The translations under genes and the position numbers were made by a program. Shown piece after piece: positions 1-8,085 of a stretch of DNA of 42,458 nt (position 1 is the first letter of the stretch; each line of letters starts with the position of its first letter). The DNA lies in the NCBI GenBank assembly GCA_947591495.1, contig CANQDG010000014.1:1-42458 (forward strand), read 5' to 3'. Under the pieces are notes generated by a model. That model did no database searches, was not told the DNA's origin, and saw nothing but the letters and a program-made list of their open reading frames with translations. This DNA is from an uncultured Bacilli bacterium (GTDB lineage: Bacteria; Bacillota_I; Bacilli_A; ML615J-28; CAG-313).

Positions 1-1
1 A

Positions 2-40
2 AAAATTAAAAGAATAGGTGATTTAATAGCCTATTCCTTT
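2..40. terminator. Hairpin, probable terminator at window edge
   Basis: Inverted repeat GAATAGG (12-18) / CCTATTC (30-36) with an 11-base loop. The minus-strand 3' side is a T-rich tract (bases 1-11) and the plus-strand side is also T-rich. It could end a gene entering from the left on the plus strand or transcription from the right. Weak because the window ends here. Confidence 0.4.
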
Positions 41-82
41 ATATTTTGATATTGTTTAGGACTTTGCGATTGCCCTATGATA

Positions 83-122
83 AAAAACCCTATATAGAAT
101 ATTTTAACTTCTATATAGGGTT
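83..122. terminator. Bidirectional rho-independent terminator
   Basis: A long stem CCCTATATAGAA/TTCTATATAGGG with a short AT loop is flanked by A6 on the left and T4 on the right, so it reads as a terminator on both strands. On the minus strand it sits just after the 50-codon gene ending at 126 and closes the MATE-trmL-small ORF unit. Confidence 0.75.
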
Positions 123-125
123 TTG

Positions 126-278
126 TTACTCATCAGGATTACTTAAATATTCTATCTTTACTTCTTCTTCAGATATTGCTTCATCATCTAGTTTAGATCG
201 AAACATTTCAGGATGACGATAAAAATATTCATCATTTTCAATGACAGCATATTTAGGCTTTGTAATTTTTTTATTCAT
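126..278 (-). CDS. Hypothetical small acidic protein, 50 aa
   Basis: Fifty codons, opening MNKKITKPKY and ending in an acidic tail with LSNPDE at the C-terminus. A good ribosome site (GAGGAAG, 8 bases before ATG) and a stop directly before a strong terminator argue that it is real. It follows trmL on the same strand with a 48-base gap, so it is probably the last gene of the MATE-trmL transcript. No signal peptide, membrane segment or cysteine motif is visible, and I do not recognise a family. It is most likely a soluble cytoplasmic protein of unknown role. Confidence 0.55.
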   Translation of the reverse strand: MNKKITKPKYAVIENDEYFYRHPEMFRSKLDDEAISEEEVKIEYLSNPDE

Positions 279-326
279 AAATTCACTTCCTCAATTTTAG
301 GTTGTGCATTATTTTTGTTTTTATTT

Positions 327-845
327 CTATTTTAAAAGCCAATCTTTACCTTTTAAAGTTTCAGGTTCAAATTTTGATAAATTGTTATAATCTTGTTGTC
401 TTAAAGCCTCAAAAATAACAACCGCTGCTACATTACTAATATTTAATGATCGGATTTTATCATTAATTGGTAATCTAATGCAATCATCAAGATGTTCTTT
501 TAAAATACTTTTAGGAATACCCGTTGATTCTTTACCAATAATAAAATAATAGGTTTCATTAGGATCATCTAGTTTTAATTCATGAGGTGTATGTAAACCA
601 TATCTTGTTAAAAAATACATTTTGCCATGATTGTGTTGCAAAAAATCTTCCCAATTTTCATAAACTTTAAAGTGAACATTAGGTAAGTAATTAACAGCTG
701 CTCTTTTTAAACTTGCTTCATCAACTTTAAAGCCTAAAGGTTTAATTAAATGTAAAAAGGTATCGGTTCCTGCACATGTTCGCATAATATTACCGGTATT
801 TTGAGGTATTTCTGGTTCATATAAAACTATATTATTTTTTGCCAT
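327..845 (-). CDS. trmL: tRNA (cytidine/uridine-34-2'-O)-methyltransferase TrmL
   Basis: SPOUT-class RNA methyltransferase that methylates the 2'-OH of the wobble base of some tRNAs, with S-adenosylmethionine as donor. The 172-residue length is typical for TrmL (YibK/CspR family). Family motifs are visible: IVLYEPEIPQNTGNIMRT at the N-terminus (residues 6-23), IGKESTGIP near 103-111, and the C-terminal knot segment LPINDKIRSLNISNVAAVV that binds the cofactor. The ATG at 845 has AGGAAG upstream. It follows the MATE gene by 12 bases, so the two are very likely co-transcribed. Confidence 0.93.
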   Translation of the reverse strand: MAKNNIVLYEPEIPQNTGNIMRTCAGTDTFLHLIKPLGFKVDEASLKRAAVNYLPNVHFKVYENWEDFLQHNHGKMYFLTRYGLHTPHELKLDDPNETYYFIIGKESTGIPKSILKEHLDDCIRLPINDKIRSLNISNVAAVVIFEALRQQDYNNLSKFEPETLKGKDWLLK

Positions 846-857
846 TTTATTTACTTC

Positions 858-2261
858 CTATTCTAATATTTTTTTACTATTTTGAGTAATTCGTGGTTTA
901 AAATCAACAAATACATACAACGCTGTCGCAAAAATAATGGTTGCAAAATTACTAATAATCATCGCATACCAAATACTCGCTGCTTGTAATTTTATAACTT
1001 TCATTAAAAACCAAATTAAAGGTAATCTAAATAACCAAAGTCGAGCCGTAGCTACTAATAAACTTAGATCTGTTCGTCCTGTTCCTTGAAATGTACTAAG
1101 CCAAATTTGAAAGATGCCCATTAATGGTAAGGCCATTAATAAAAAATATAAATAATAAACACCCATGTCAAAGGCTTTAGCATTTTCAGTATTTTTGATA
1201 AAAATACTAACTAAAGGTTTTCTTAAAAACATTAATATGCTAGCCCCAACGATTGTAATAACTAGCACCATTATCATTGAATACCACAAACCTTGCTTAG
1301 CTCTTTTAATTTGCGAAGCACCAATATTTTGCCCAATAAAGGTGGTAAGCACACTACCAATTGACATTGCGGGGAACAATAATAAAGCATTAATCCGATT
1401 CCCAACACCAATTGCATTAATGATATAGCCGTCAAAGCCTGCTACTAGACTATTAATTAACAAAAAGCCTAATGATGTAAAAGCTTGTGATATAGCAGCT
1501 GGCACACCAACGATAAAAAGTTTTTTCATATTTGAAAAATTAGGTCTCAAATCAACGGCTGATAAAGCTAATACATTATGATGTTTGTTAGCCATAATAA
1601 TTAAACAAAAGGGAATAATCATAATATTAGCTAAAACCGTTGCTAAAGCCGCTCCTTTTAAATCCATTAACAAAACTTTAATAAAAAAACTTGTTAAAAT
1701 AATATTTAAAACAATCGCAATTGCATTTAAAACAACTGGTGTAAACGTATCACCTAATGATTGACGACTTGCTTGAAAAGCATAAAAAATAAAAAGTCCT
1801 ATTAGTTCAAAAGAACGATACCGAACATAAGACAACGAATAACTAAATAGATCAGATGTTGGGTTTATTTTCATTGCCTTAAGAATTAAAGAAGCACCCA
1901 AAAATAATAAAATATTAAAAATTATTCCAATAGTGATGGAAATTAATAATAATTGTCCACTAACTTTTCGAGCTTTATCAATTGCCTTTGATCCAATATA
2001 TTGACTCATAATAGCGGTTCCAGCAATCATTAATCCTATTGCTAAAGCTTGACAAATTTGCATAATTGGACCAGTTATCGTAATAGCCGAAACTTGGGCT
2101 TCAACCATTGTTGCTTTATCAGTAAGATTACTAATGAAGTACATATCAACAATATCATGCAAAGATTTTAAAATGTTACTTATCATTATTGGTAATGATA
2201 ACAAAATAATTCCTTTGATAATTTTTTGATCTTTTAAAATTAAATAACTTTTTTTATTCAT
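858..2261 (-). CDS. MATE family multidrug/toxin exporter
   Basis: 467-residue polytopic membrane protein with about twelve hydrophobic segments and the MATE architecture (two six-helix halves). It opens with a short cytoplasmic head, then GIILLSLPIMISNILKSLHDIVDMYFI, written here as GIILLSLPIMISNI and KSLHDIVDMYF, which matches the family's first helix and the P..I......DM.F pattern. The second half begins near residue 245 (FIVGVPAAISQAFTSLG). MATE proteins export cationic drugs or metabolites using Na+ or H+ gradients; the substrate cannot be read from sequence. The start at 2261 has no Shine-Dalgarno sequence and lies only about ten bases after a TATACT -10 element, so the mRNA may be nearly leaderless. 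It is divergent from rarA. Confidence 0.9.
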   Translation of the reverse strand: MNKKSYLILKDQKIIKGIILLSLPIMISNILKSLHDIVDMYFISNLTDKATMVEAQVSAITITGPIMQICQALAIGLMIAGTAIMSQYIGSKAIDKARKVSGQLLLISITIGIIFNILLFLGASLILKAMKINPTSDLFSYSLSYVRYRSFELIGLFIFYAFQASRQSLGDTFTPVVLNAIAIVLNIILTSFFIKVLLMDLKGAALATVLANIMIIPFCLIIMANKHHNVLALSAVDLRPNFSNMKKLFIVGVPAAISQAFTSLGFLLINSLVAGFDGYIINAIGVGNRINALLLFPAMSIGSVLTTFIGQNIGASQIKRAKQGLWYSMIMVLVITIVGASILMFLRKPLVSIFIKNTENAKAFDMGVYYLYFLLMALPLMGIFQIWLSTFQGTGRTDLSLLVATARLWLFRLPLIWFLMKVIKLQAASIWYAMIISNFATIIFATALYVFVDFKPRITQNSKKILE

Positions 2262-2271
2262 TATATATATT

Positions 2272-2277
2272 AGTATA
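2272..2277 (-). promoter_or_regulatory. Possible -10 element for the MATE-trmL unit
   Basis: TATACT on the minus strand, 10 bases before the MATE ATG, with only a weak -35 (TTATTA-like) about 16-17 bases upstream. If used, the transcript would start within a few bases of the start codon. Confidence 0.35.
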
Positions 2278-2330
2278 ACATTTTTTTACGATTTAATAAA
2301 GTAATTTATCTTCTTTTTTTGGTTAATTAT

Positions 2331-2350
2331 GGTAAAATAAAAACGAGGTG
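2331..2350 (+). promoter_or_regulatory. Extended -10 promoter and ribosome site of rarA
   Basis: TGGTAAAAT (extended -10 TGn plus TAAAAT at 2333-2338) lies just upstream of GAGGTG (2345-2350) and the ATG at 2356. There is no good -35, as is usual for extended -10 promoters. The leader would be very short. Confidence 0.45.
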
Positions 2351-2355
2351 ATACT

Positions 2356-3606
2356 ATGAAGCCACTTGCTTATTTGATGAGACCTAAAAGTTTTGCTGAT
2401 ATAGTTGGTCAAGACCATTTAGTCGGAAAAAGCGGCATTATTACACGAATGATTGAAACTAAACATCTTTTTTCTTTTATTCTATATGGTAATCCTGGTT
2501 GTGGTAAAACAACTATTGCCCTAGCAACCTCAGAAATTGCCCAAATTAAAGCTTTCAAGTTTAATGCTTCGACCGATAATAAAGATAACTTAAAACAGAT
2601 CATTAATGAAGCGCAATTTTTAGATGAAGCAATTATTATTGTGGATGAAATTCATCGAATGAAAAAAGATATTCAAGATTATTTATTGCCCTTTGTTGAA
2701 GATGGAACTTTAATCTTAATTGGATTAACAACTGTTAGTCCTTATCATTCGGTTAATCCTGCTATTAGAAGTCGCTGTCATATTTATAAATTAAATGATT
2801 TAACTTTAAAAGACATGGCACAAGTTTTAGAAAGAGCTCAAAGTTTTATTGATAAACCTTTAACAATCGATGAAGATGCTAAAAATTACCTTATTTCTTC
2901 AGCCAATTTTGAAATTCGCACCTTAATAAATAATTTTGAAACAATCGCATTAACTTCTTCTGATTCCCATATAACACTTACCGAAGCCCAAAAATATATT
3001 CAAAAACCTAATGTATCAATCGATGCTAATGGTGATAGTTATTATGATACTTTAAGTGGTTTACAAAAATCAATTAGAGGCAGTGATGTTGATGCTTCTT
3101 TACATTATTTGGCTAAACTTCTTGTTGCTGATGATTTTGAAAGTCTTGCAAGACGCTTGCTTGCGATTGCATATGAAGATATTGGACTTGCTAATCCTAC
3201 CATTGGCCCTCGGGTAAAAGCGGCCGTTGATGCAGCACGCGAACTTGGTAATCCTGAGGCAAGACTTCCTTTAAGTGTTATTGTTATTGAAATGGCTCTT
3301 TCACCTAAATCTAATTCAGCCTATCTTGCAATCGATGAGGCTTTAGCTGATCTTAATAGTGGTAAAAGTGGTAACTTACCACTTCACTTAAAGAATACTT
3401 ATTCTTTTGATCCTTCGCAAAAAAAATATTTATATCCTCATGATTATCCGAATGCTTGGGTATACCAACAATATTTACCTGATGCTTTAAAAAATCGTAA
3501 ATATTATCATCCTAAAAATAATTCAAAAATTGAACGTGGTTTAAAAGAACGTTATGAAGAAATTGAACGTTTAAAAGAAAATGCCCAAAATAAAATTAGT
3601 AATTAA
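2356..3606 (+). CDS. rarA: Replication-associated recombination protein A (RarA/MgsA AAA+ ATPase)
   Basis: AAA+ ATPase of the RarA/MgsA/WRNIP1 family, which acts at stalled or damaged replication forks and is related to clamp-loader subunits. The 416-residue length is normal. It opens with PLAYLMRPKSFADIVGQDHL, the standard family N-terminus; Walker A is YGNPGCGKTT (residues 44-53) and Walker B is IIVDEIHRM (about 94-102). An arginine-finger region follows (NPAIRSRCHIYKL) and the C-terminal MgsA tetramerisation half starts around 190. The start is set by GAGGTGAT 6 bases upstream of the ATG. It is the only plus-strand gene in the first 22 kb. Confidence 0.95.
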   Translation: MKPLAYLMRPKSFADIVGQDHLVGKSGIITRMIETKHLFSFILYGNPGCGKTTIALATSEIAQIKAFKFNASTDNKDNLKQIINEAQFLDEAIIIVDEIHRMKKDIQDYLLPFVEDGTLILIGLTTVSPYHSVNPAIRSRCHIYKLNDLTLKDMAQVLERAQSFIDKPLTIDEDAKNYLISSANFEIRTLINNFETIALTSSDSHITLTEAQKYIQKPNVSIDANGDSYYDTLSGLQKSIRGSDVDASLHYLAKLLVADDFESLARRLLAIAYEDIGLANPTIGPRVKAAVDAARELGNPEARLPLSVIVIEMALSPKSNSAYLAIDEALADLNSGKSGNLPLHLKNTYSFDPSQKKYLYPHDYPNAWVYQQYLPDALKNRKYYHPKNNSKIERGLKERYEEIERLKENAQNKISN

Positions 3607-3637
3607 GGCCTATCTTAGTATAGACCTTAATTTTTTA
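3601..3637. terminator. Terminator between convergent rarA and the ftsK-like gene
   Basis: TTAAGG/CCTTAA outer stem continued by an inner CTAT/ATAG pairing, followed by T6 on the plus strand. It overlaps the stop codons of both converging genes and can serve both strands. Confidence 0.7.
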
Positions 3638-5264
3638 TACTATTTTTTTCGCTTTCACTCATTAATAAAAGTGTCATTCGTAGAATAATTGTTTTATATA
3701 AAAGATAACCCTCATTTGCAACATTTAATAAATTGAATCTTTGATAATTAATAAATTTCTTTGAACATTCCGTTTCATGATCAAGAAAAAGTTTGTATTG
3801 AAATAAATTAGCTAAATTAACATTTTTAATATTGCCATCATAACACGTATAAATAAAAAAATACCCATAATTATTAGTAACTTCTAGAATATACATTAGT
3901 TTTTCAAGTGATTTTTCATCCGTAATAACTTTTTCAATGCCATTAATAATAATTAATTCATAATTCATTTTTTTAGCATTTTTCAAATTATATTCTTCAA
4001 TATTAGAAATTTTTAATTCATTGAATTTTCGACTTTTTTCATCAATTAAAGTTAAGATATGATTTATTTCATCAAAATTATTGCTTGTTTGAAGATTACT
4101 TAAATTAAGTAAATCAATATAATAGTATTTAATTTTGGACTTATAATGCATAAGAGAAATGATTATCGAATCTAAATAAGTTGTTACATTATTTTTATTT
4201 TGACCAAAAATAAATAAACGATTGCTAGTATCATCAAGTTTTAATAATTCATTGCGATCATCAACACCAAAAACAATCTCATTATCATCTAATTTTTCTA
4301 TTTCACTTATTCTTAGAGCTACATTATTTAAACTATTTACCTCGACTAATAATTCTTGGGCTTTTTCATCTTTTTTTAGTTGAAAATGATGTAAATAATT
4401 TTGTAAATTCATTTCAAAAACTTGATAATTAAAAGGGTAATAAGTATTTATAAAATAAACTGTAATGTTACGACAAATAATATAAGTTATATCATTATAA
4501 AACACATTCATCCCATTTAAAACTTTTTTTATTGTTTCACCATTCCTTTTTGCAAAATCTATTTCTTTTTGGTAATATTCATCACTATTAACTTTTGATA
4601 TTTTAAATTTAACTTTACTTCTAATATATGATGCGTCATATTCATCAATTTTACTTTTTATTTTATTAGTTGCTCGGTGTAATAATTTATAAATTTTGTT
4701 AAAAAAGTTGATTATCATTTTGATAAAATCTTTAATTGTTTTCCTGCTTATGAAAACAATGCCCAAAAAAACTAGTAAAATACTTAATAAAACAACTCCA
4801 ACTTCTGATAATAAATAATAACTAAGATAAAAAATACAAGCACCAATAAAACCCCCGCCTACAATTGATTCAGGATTATTATTTTTGAAACTATTAAAAT
4901 AAAGTTTAATAGTAAATACTAGATGATTGCCGCTATAGTTTTTAATATATTTATGCATACTAAAATGTGATAATAAAATAAGCGCTAAAATTAAAATAAA
5001 GATTCCTAAATATCTAATATTGATTATTTTTAAACGTTTATGAACAATGATACAACGAATGGCGTAAAAAATAATTAAACCAAAAATTAAAAAATACCAA
5101 TCTCCAAATAAAAATTTAACAATAAGCATTAAATATTGACCGATAAGGCCTAATTTAGCAATTGCAAACATTGATAAAACTAATAAAACAATTCCTAAAA
5201 TTTCATAATGGAAGACTCTTTCATTTTCTTTGGAAGCTAAATTGCGATTTTTTTCTTTTGCCAT
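3627..5264 (-). CDS. Degenerate FtsK/SpoIIIE-family membrane protein (motor motifs lost)
   Basis: 545-residue protein with the plan of an FtsK/SpoIIIE DNA translocase: an N-terminal block of about four membrane helices (residues ~23-170), a linker, then a RecA-like motor. The motor is collinear with the family: 'RLFIFGQNKNN..TYLDSIIISL' occupies the Walker A strand and helix, 'YYYIDLLNLSNL' the mmmIDPKmvEL position, 'SNIEEYN' the RNIEgYN position, and 'YELIIINGIEKV' the Walker B strand. The Gly-Lys-Ser/Thr of Walker A and the Asp-Glu of Walker B are absent, and the DNA-reading gamma domain is missing. It should not hydrolyse ATP. Retention of the membrane half suggests a divisome scaffold role (inference). 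The ATG at 5264 is preferred over 5270 because AGGTGA is correctly spaced from it. A true translocase may be encoded elsewhere. Confidence 0.72.
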   Translation of the reverse strand: MAKEKNRNLASKENERVFHYEILGIVLLVLSMFAIAKLGLIGQYLMLIVKFLFGDWYFLIFGLIIFYAIRCIIVHKRLKIINIRYLGIFILILALILLSHFSMHKYIKNYSGNHLVFTIKLYFNSFKNNNPESIVGGGFIGACIFYLSYYLLSEVGVVLLSILLVFLGIVFISRKTIKDFIKMIINFFNKIYKLLHRATNKIKSKIDEYDASYIRSKVKFKISKVNSDEYYQKEIDFAKRNGETIKKVLNGMNVFYNDITYIICRNITVYFINTYYPFNYQVFEMNLQNYLHHFQLKKDEKAQELLVEVNSLNNVALRISEIEKLDDNEIVFGVDDRNELLKLDDTSNRLFIFGQNKNNVTTYLDSIIISLMHYKSKIKYYYIDLLNLSNLQTSNNFDEINHILTLIDEKSRKFNELKISNIEEYNLKNAKKMNYELIIINGIEKVITDEKSLEKLMYILEVTNNYGYFFIYTCYDGNIKNVNLANLFQYKLFLDHETECSKKFINYQRFNLLNVANEGYLLYKTIILRMTLLLMSESEKNSIKN

Positions 5265-5320
5265 AACCATTCACCTACATTATCTATTATTTAATCATAA
5301 AGTAAGCGCTCATTTTGTAG

Positions 5321-5377
5321 AAAAAGAAAACACTCTCGAAAATTCTAGAGTGTCCTAGAAAATTCTAGAGTGTCTTA
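5321..5377 (-). terminator. rpmG terminator with a tandem 20-bp duplication
   Basis: On the minus strand ACACTCT...AGAGTGT followed by TTTTCTTTTT (5321-5353) is a good terminator. Its 20-base half (GAAAATTCTAGAGTGTCcTA, 5338-5357) is directly repeated at 5358-5377 with one difference, giving a second partial hairpin next to the rpmG stop. Confidence 0.7.
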
Positions 5378-5533
5378 CTATTTCTTAACTTTTTCTTTGT
5401 GTACAGTTGTTTTCCGACAACGTGGGCAATATTTTTTTTGTTCTAAACGATCTGGTGTATTTCGTTTATTTTTTTCTGTTAAATAATTTTCTTCACCACA
5501 TTCGGTACACTTTAAAATAAAATTAATACGCAT
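5378..5533 (-). CDS. rpmG: 50S ribosomal protein L33
   Basis: 51-residue protein that opens [20 protein letters not shown] and continues with a K/R-rich stretch. It has two CxxC pairs (C9/C12 and C36/C39), so it is the zinc-binding (C+) form of L33. It sits at the exit-site side of the large ribosomal subunit. GGAGG lies 8 bases before the ATG, and an excellent promoter lies upstream. It is monocistronic, ending in its own terminator ahead of the ftsK-like gene. Confidence 0.95.
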   Translation of the reverse strand: MRINFILKCTECGEENYLTEKNKRNTPDRLEQKKYCPRCRKTTVHKEKVKK

Positions 5534-5560
5534 TAGCAGTACCTCCTATAAATCGTATTA

Positions 5561-5589
5561 ATTATACACCAAATTGATTTATTTATCAA
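5561..5589 (-). promoter_or_regulatory. Sigma-A promoter of rpmG
   Basis: Minus strand: TTGATA (5584-5589), 17-base spacer, TATAAT (5561-5566), about 25 bases before the GGAGG-ATG of rpmG. Confidence 0.8.
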
Positions 5590-5613
5590 GAAATTAGAAC
5601 TACAAAATACCTT

Positions 5614-6783
5614 TTATTTTGCTAGCTCTAAAATTGCTAGAAAATCTTGTTCAGTTATTTTCTTTACTCCAACAATTGATTGTTGATCATTCTTAGTCGC
5701 AAAACGGGCTATTTCAGCAAAATCGTTTGGATAAATTTTAACATCACTTAATCTTGTTGGCATTTTTAACCATTTGAAAAAGTTTTCTAAATAATTAATT
5801 GCAAATTCGGTAGCTTCTTCTTTGGTTGAAAAATTCTTTTCTAAGACAATTTTAGTAAACTTTGCCCATTTATCATAAAACAATTCTTTTGTATATTTAG
5901 CCCAAGCAGGAAATAAAATGGCAAGCCCTGCGCCATGAGCAATTTCATCATATAAACCACTAATAACATGTTCCATTTTATGAACTGTAAAATACATCTT
6001 AGAACCAAGTCCTGTTAGACCATTATGAGAAAAACTACTAGCAATCATTAAAGTTGCTCGTGCATTATAGTCACAAGGATTTTCCATAACTCTTTTACCA
6101 GCATTAAGAACAGCTCTTAATAATGCTAATCCCATTTCATCAGTAAAAATTAAATCATCGACATCAGATAAATAGCGTTCTAAGGTATGCATCATAATAT
6201 CAACAATTCCACAAGCGGTTTGATATGGTGAAACACTAAAGGTAAGTTCGGGATTCATAATCGCAAATATTGGTCTAATTAAGTCGCTATTAAAACCATT
6301 TTTAAGATGACTTTGATCATTACTAATAACACAAGAATTACTAAGTTCACTACCAGCAGCACTAATAGTTAAAATAACACCAATTGGTAAAGCACTAGTT
6401 GGTTCTTTTTCATGAAGTGAAAAAAGCCAAGGATCAAAATCAACTTTTGCTCCACAAGCAATCGCTTTAGCAGAATCAATAACTGAACCGCCACCAACCG
6501 CTAAAATGAAATCAATTTGTTCACGTTTAACTATTTTTACCCCCTCACGAACCAAATCAATTTTAGGATTAGGTACAACACCCCCTAATTCAACAAAATC
6601 AATCGCATTTTCAGTCAAACTATTGATAATTTTATCATATAAACCTATTTTAAAAATAGCTGATTTACCATAATGTAATAATATTTTACGATATCCTTTA
6701 TCTTTAATGATTTTCCCAATATTATTTTCTTGGCCTTTACCAAAAATAATTTTGGTTGGTGAAACAAATTCAAAATTAATCAT
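5614..6783 (-). CDS. Iron-containing alcohol dehydrogenase (NAD(P)H-dependent butanol dehydrogenase type)
   Basis: 389-residue group III (Fe-dependent) alcohol dehydrogenase of the BdhA/YugJ type, which reduces aldehydes to alcohols in fermentation. It has the family opening FVSPTKIIFGKGQEN, the nucleotide-binding GGGSVIDSAKAIA (residues 97-109) and the metal-ligand regions GIVDIMMHTLERYLS and HKMEHVISGLYDEIAHGAGLA, the latter written as HKMEHVISG and DEIAHGAGLA, holding the expected Asp and His residues. The ATG overlaps the end of the formate-channel gene by 8 bases, with AGAGG upstream, so it is translationally coupled. Together they suggest mixed-acid/ethanol fermentation. Confidence 0.92.
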   Translation of the reverse strand: MINFEFVSPTKIIFGKGQENNIGKIIKDKGYRKILLHYGKSAIFKIGLYDKIINSLTENAIDFVELGGVVPNPKIDLVREGVKIVKREQIDFILAVGGGSVIDSAKAIACGAKVDFDPWLFSLHEKEPTSALPIGVILTISAAGSELSNSCVISNDQSHLKNGFNSDLIRPIFAIMNPELTFSVSPYQTACGIVDIMMHTLERYLSDVDDLIFTDEMGLALLRAVLNAGKRVMENPCDYNARATLMIASSFSHNGLTGLGSKMYFTVHKMEHVISGLYDEIAHGAGLAILFPAWAKYTKELFYDKWAKFTKIVLEKNFSTKEEATEFAINYLENFFKWLKMPTRLSDVKIYPNDFAEIARFATKNDQQSIVGVKKITEQDFLAILELAK

Positions 6784-7426
6784 GGAACAACCTCTTAAGA
6801 AGGGGAATAATTAATCCACCAATGCTATTACCAACAATAATAATTAAAATATCACCAAAAACAAAAGCCTCAAATCTTCTAGCAATAGTAAAATAAAACA
6901 TATCCGCAATGCAGTGCTCAAAGCCACAAATAATAAATCCAGCAATACATAAAATTAAAACTAAATATTTACCTAAAGCATTATCTAATTTTTGAAAAGC
7001 CTCAACCGCAAAATAAATCAACATGCCACAAAAAATGGCTAAAATGAGTAATTTATACCATTCATATGATAATTTGGTATCGACCATCTTACTAACAAAT
7101 GTTGGAACCTCAAAAATACTTTCTAGAATAAGTCCCATAATTAAGGCTCCAATATAATTACCAACTAAGCCTAATATAAGTTGCAACATATAGTTAGGAC
7201 CCTTTTTTAAAAAGCATTGGTCAGCTAAATAACAAATTTTACCCGTATATAAAAAGAAATTAAAATTACAAATTAAAATTAAACCAATCGGAAATAAAAA
7301 AGCAGGAAGAATTAATGAACCAGTTGCTTCACGGGTTTTAATATATAACCATCCACCAAGTGAAATAGCAACACCTGCTAAAATACCTTTTAATAAATAA
7401 TTTAAAATAAACTGTCCTTCTTTCAT
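6776..7426 (-). CDS. Formate/nitrite transporter (FNT) family channel
   Basis: 216-residue integral membrane protein with six predicted helices. The FNT signature is visible in TM5, CGFEHCIADMFYF (about 167-179), with the central histidine that gates these pentameric channels; the N-terminal GILAGVAISLGGW also matches. FNT channels move formate, nitrite, lactate or hydrosulfide. It is somewhat shorter than typical members (about 250-280) because its termini are trimmed. It lies between a cyclophilin and an alcohol dehydrogenase with no real gaps, so a fermentation end-product role (formate or a similar acid) is the likely one. Confidence 0.82.
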   Translation of the reverse strand: MKEGQFILNYLLKGILAGVAISLGGWLYIKTREATGSLILPAFLFPIGLILICNFNFFLYTGKICYLADQCFLKKGPNYMLQLILGLVGNYIGALIMGLILESIFEVPTFVSKMVDTKLSYEWYKLLILAIFCGMLIYFAVEAFQKLDNALGKYLVLILCIAGFIICGFEHCIADMFYFTIARRFEAFVFGDILIIIVGNSIGGLIIPLLKRLFHD

Positions 7427-7428
7427 TA

Positions 7429-7971
7429 TTAATCCTCAAACTTTTGATCACTTATTAAAACTTGGCTAATGGAAATTGCTTCAAGCGGAAAATCATTAAA
7501 GCCATATCCTAAAGAGACTGTTTTAACATTACTAATTTGTAAAATTATTTGATTACTTTTTTCATCAGTTGTTTTACCAAAGGCCGCATAATTACCATCT
7601 AGCCATGGGCAAGTGGCACTACATAAGAAAAACTGCGAGGTTGCCGAATCAGGATTAGTAGTACGTGCCATAGAAATAACCCCTAATTCATGTTTTAAAT
7701 CATTTTTTAACCAACCATTGCTAGCAAATTCGCCCTTAATAGCGCTTGTTTCTGATAATTCATTAAGATTATTATCATCATCAATGTAATAACCACCTGT
7801 TTGAATCATAAAGTCTTTGATAACGCGATGGAAAATCGTTTTTTCATAATGATGTGCCTTTGCTAGTTTAACAAAGTTTTCAACACTTATTGGTGCTTTT
7901 TCTTGATATAATTCTAAATTAATCTTGTCATTATTGGAAAGAATTATTTGTGCATAAATTTTATCATTCAT
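7429..7971 (-). CDS. Cyclophilin-type peptidyl-prolyl cis-trans isomerase
   Basis: 180-residue cytoplasmic cyclophilin that speeds proline isomerisation during folding. Core motifs: VENFVKLAKAHHYEKTIFHRVI (in part: VENFVKLA, FHRVIKDFMIQTGG), GVISMARTTNPDSATSQFF and PWLDGNYAAFGKTTD. The catalytic Arg of FHRVI and the MIQTGG loop are present. There is no signal sequence. It is the first gene of the cyclophilin-FNT-ADH unit, with AAAGGGA before the ATG. Confidence 0.92.
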   Translation of the reverse strand: MNDKIYAQIILSNNDKINLELYQEKAPISVENFVKLAKAHHYEKTIFHRVIKDFMIQTGGYYIDDDNNLNELSETSAIKGEFASNGWLKNDLKHELGVISMARTTNPDSATSQFFLCSATCPWLDGNYAAFGKTTDEKSNQIILQISNVKTVSLGYGFNDFPLEAISISQVLISDQKFED

Positions 7972-8041
7972 AATATTATCCCTTTTCTTTAAGTATCATT
8001 TTTAATATTACCATTTTATCAAAAAATGAATTAAATGTAAA

Positions 8042-8077
8042 TAAAAAAGAAAATAATCGTTTTATTTCATTATTTTC
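8042..8077 (-). terminator. recO terminator
   Basis: Minus strand GAAAATAAT (8069-8077 complement) pairs with ATTATTTTC (8049-8057 complement), followed by TTTTTTATTT. It lies directly after the recO stop and closes the phoH-to-recO gene run. Confidence 0.75.
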
Positions 8078-8085
8078 TCTCATTA

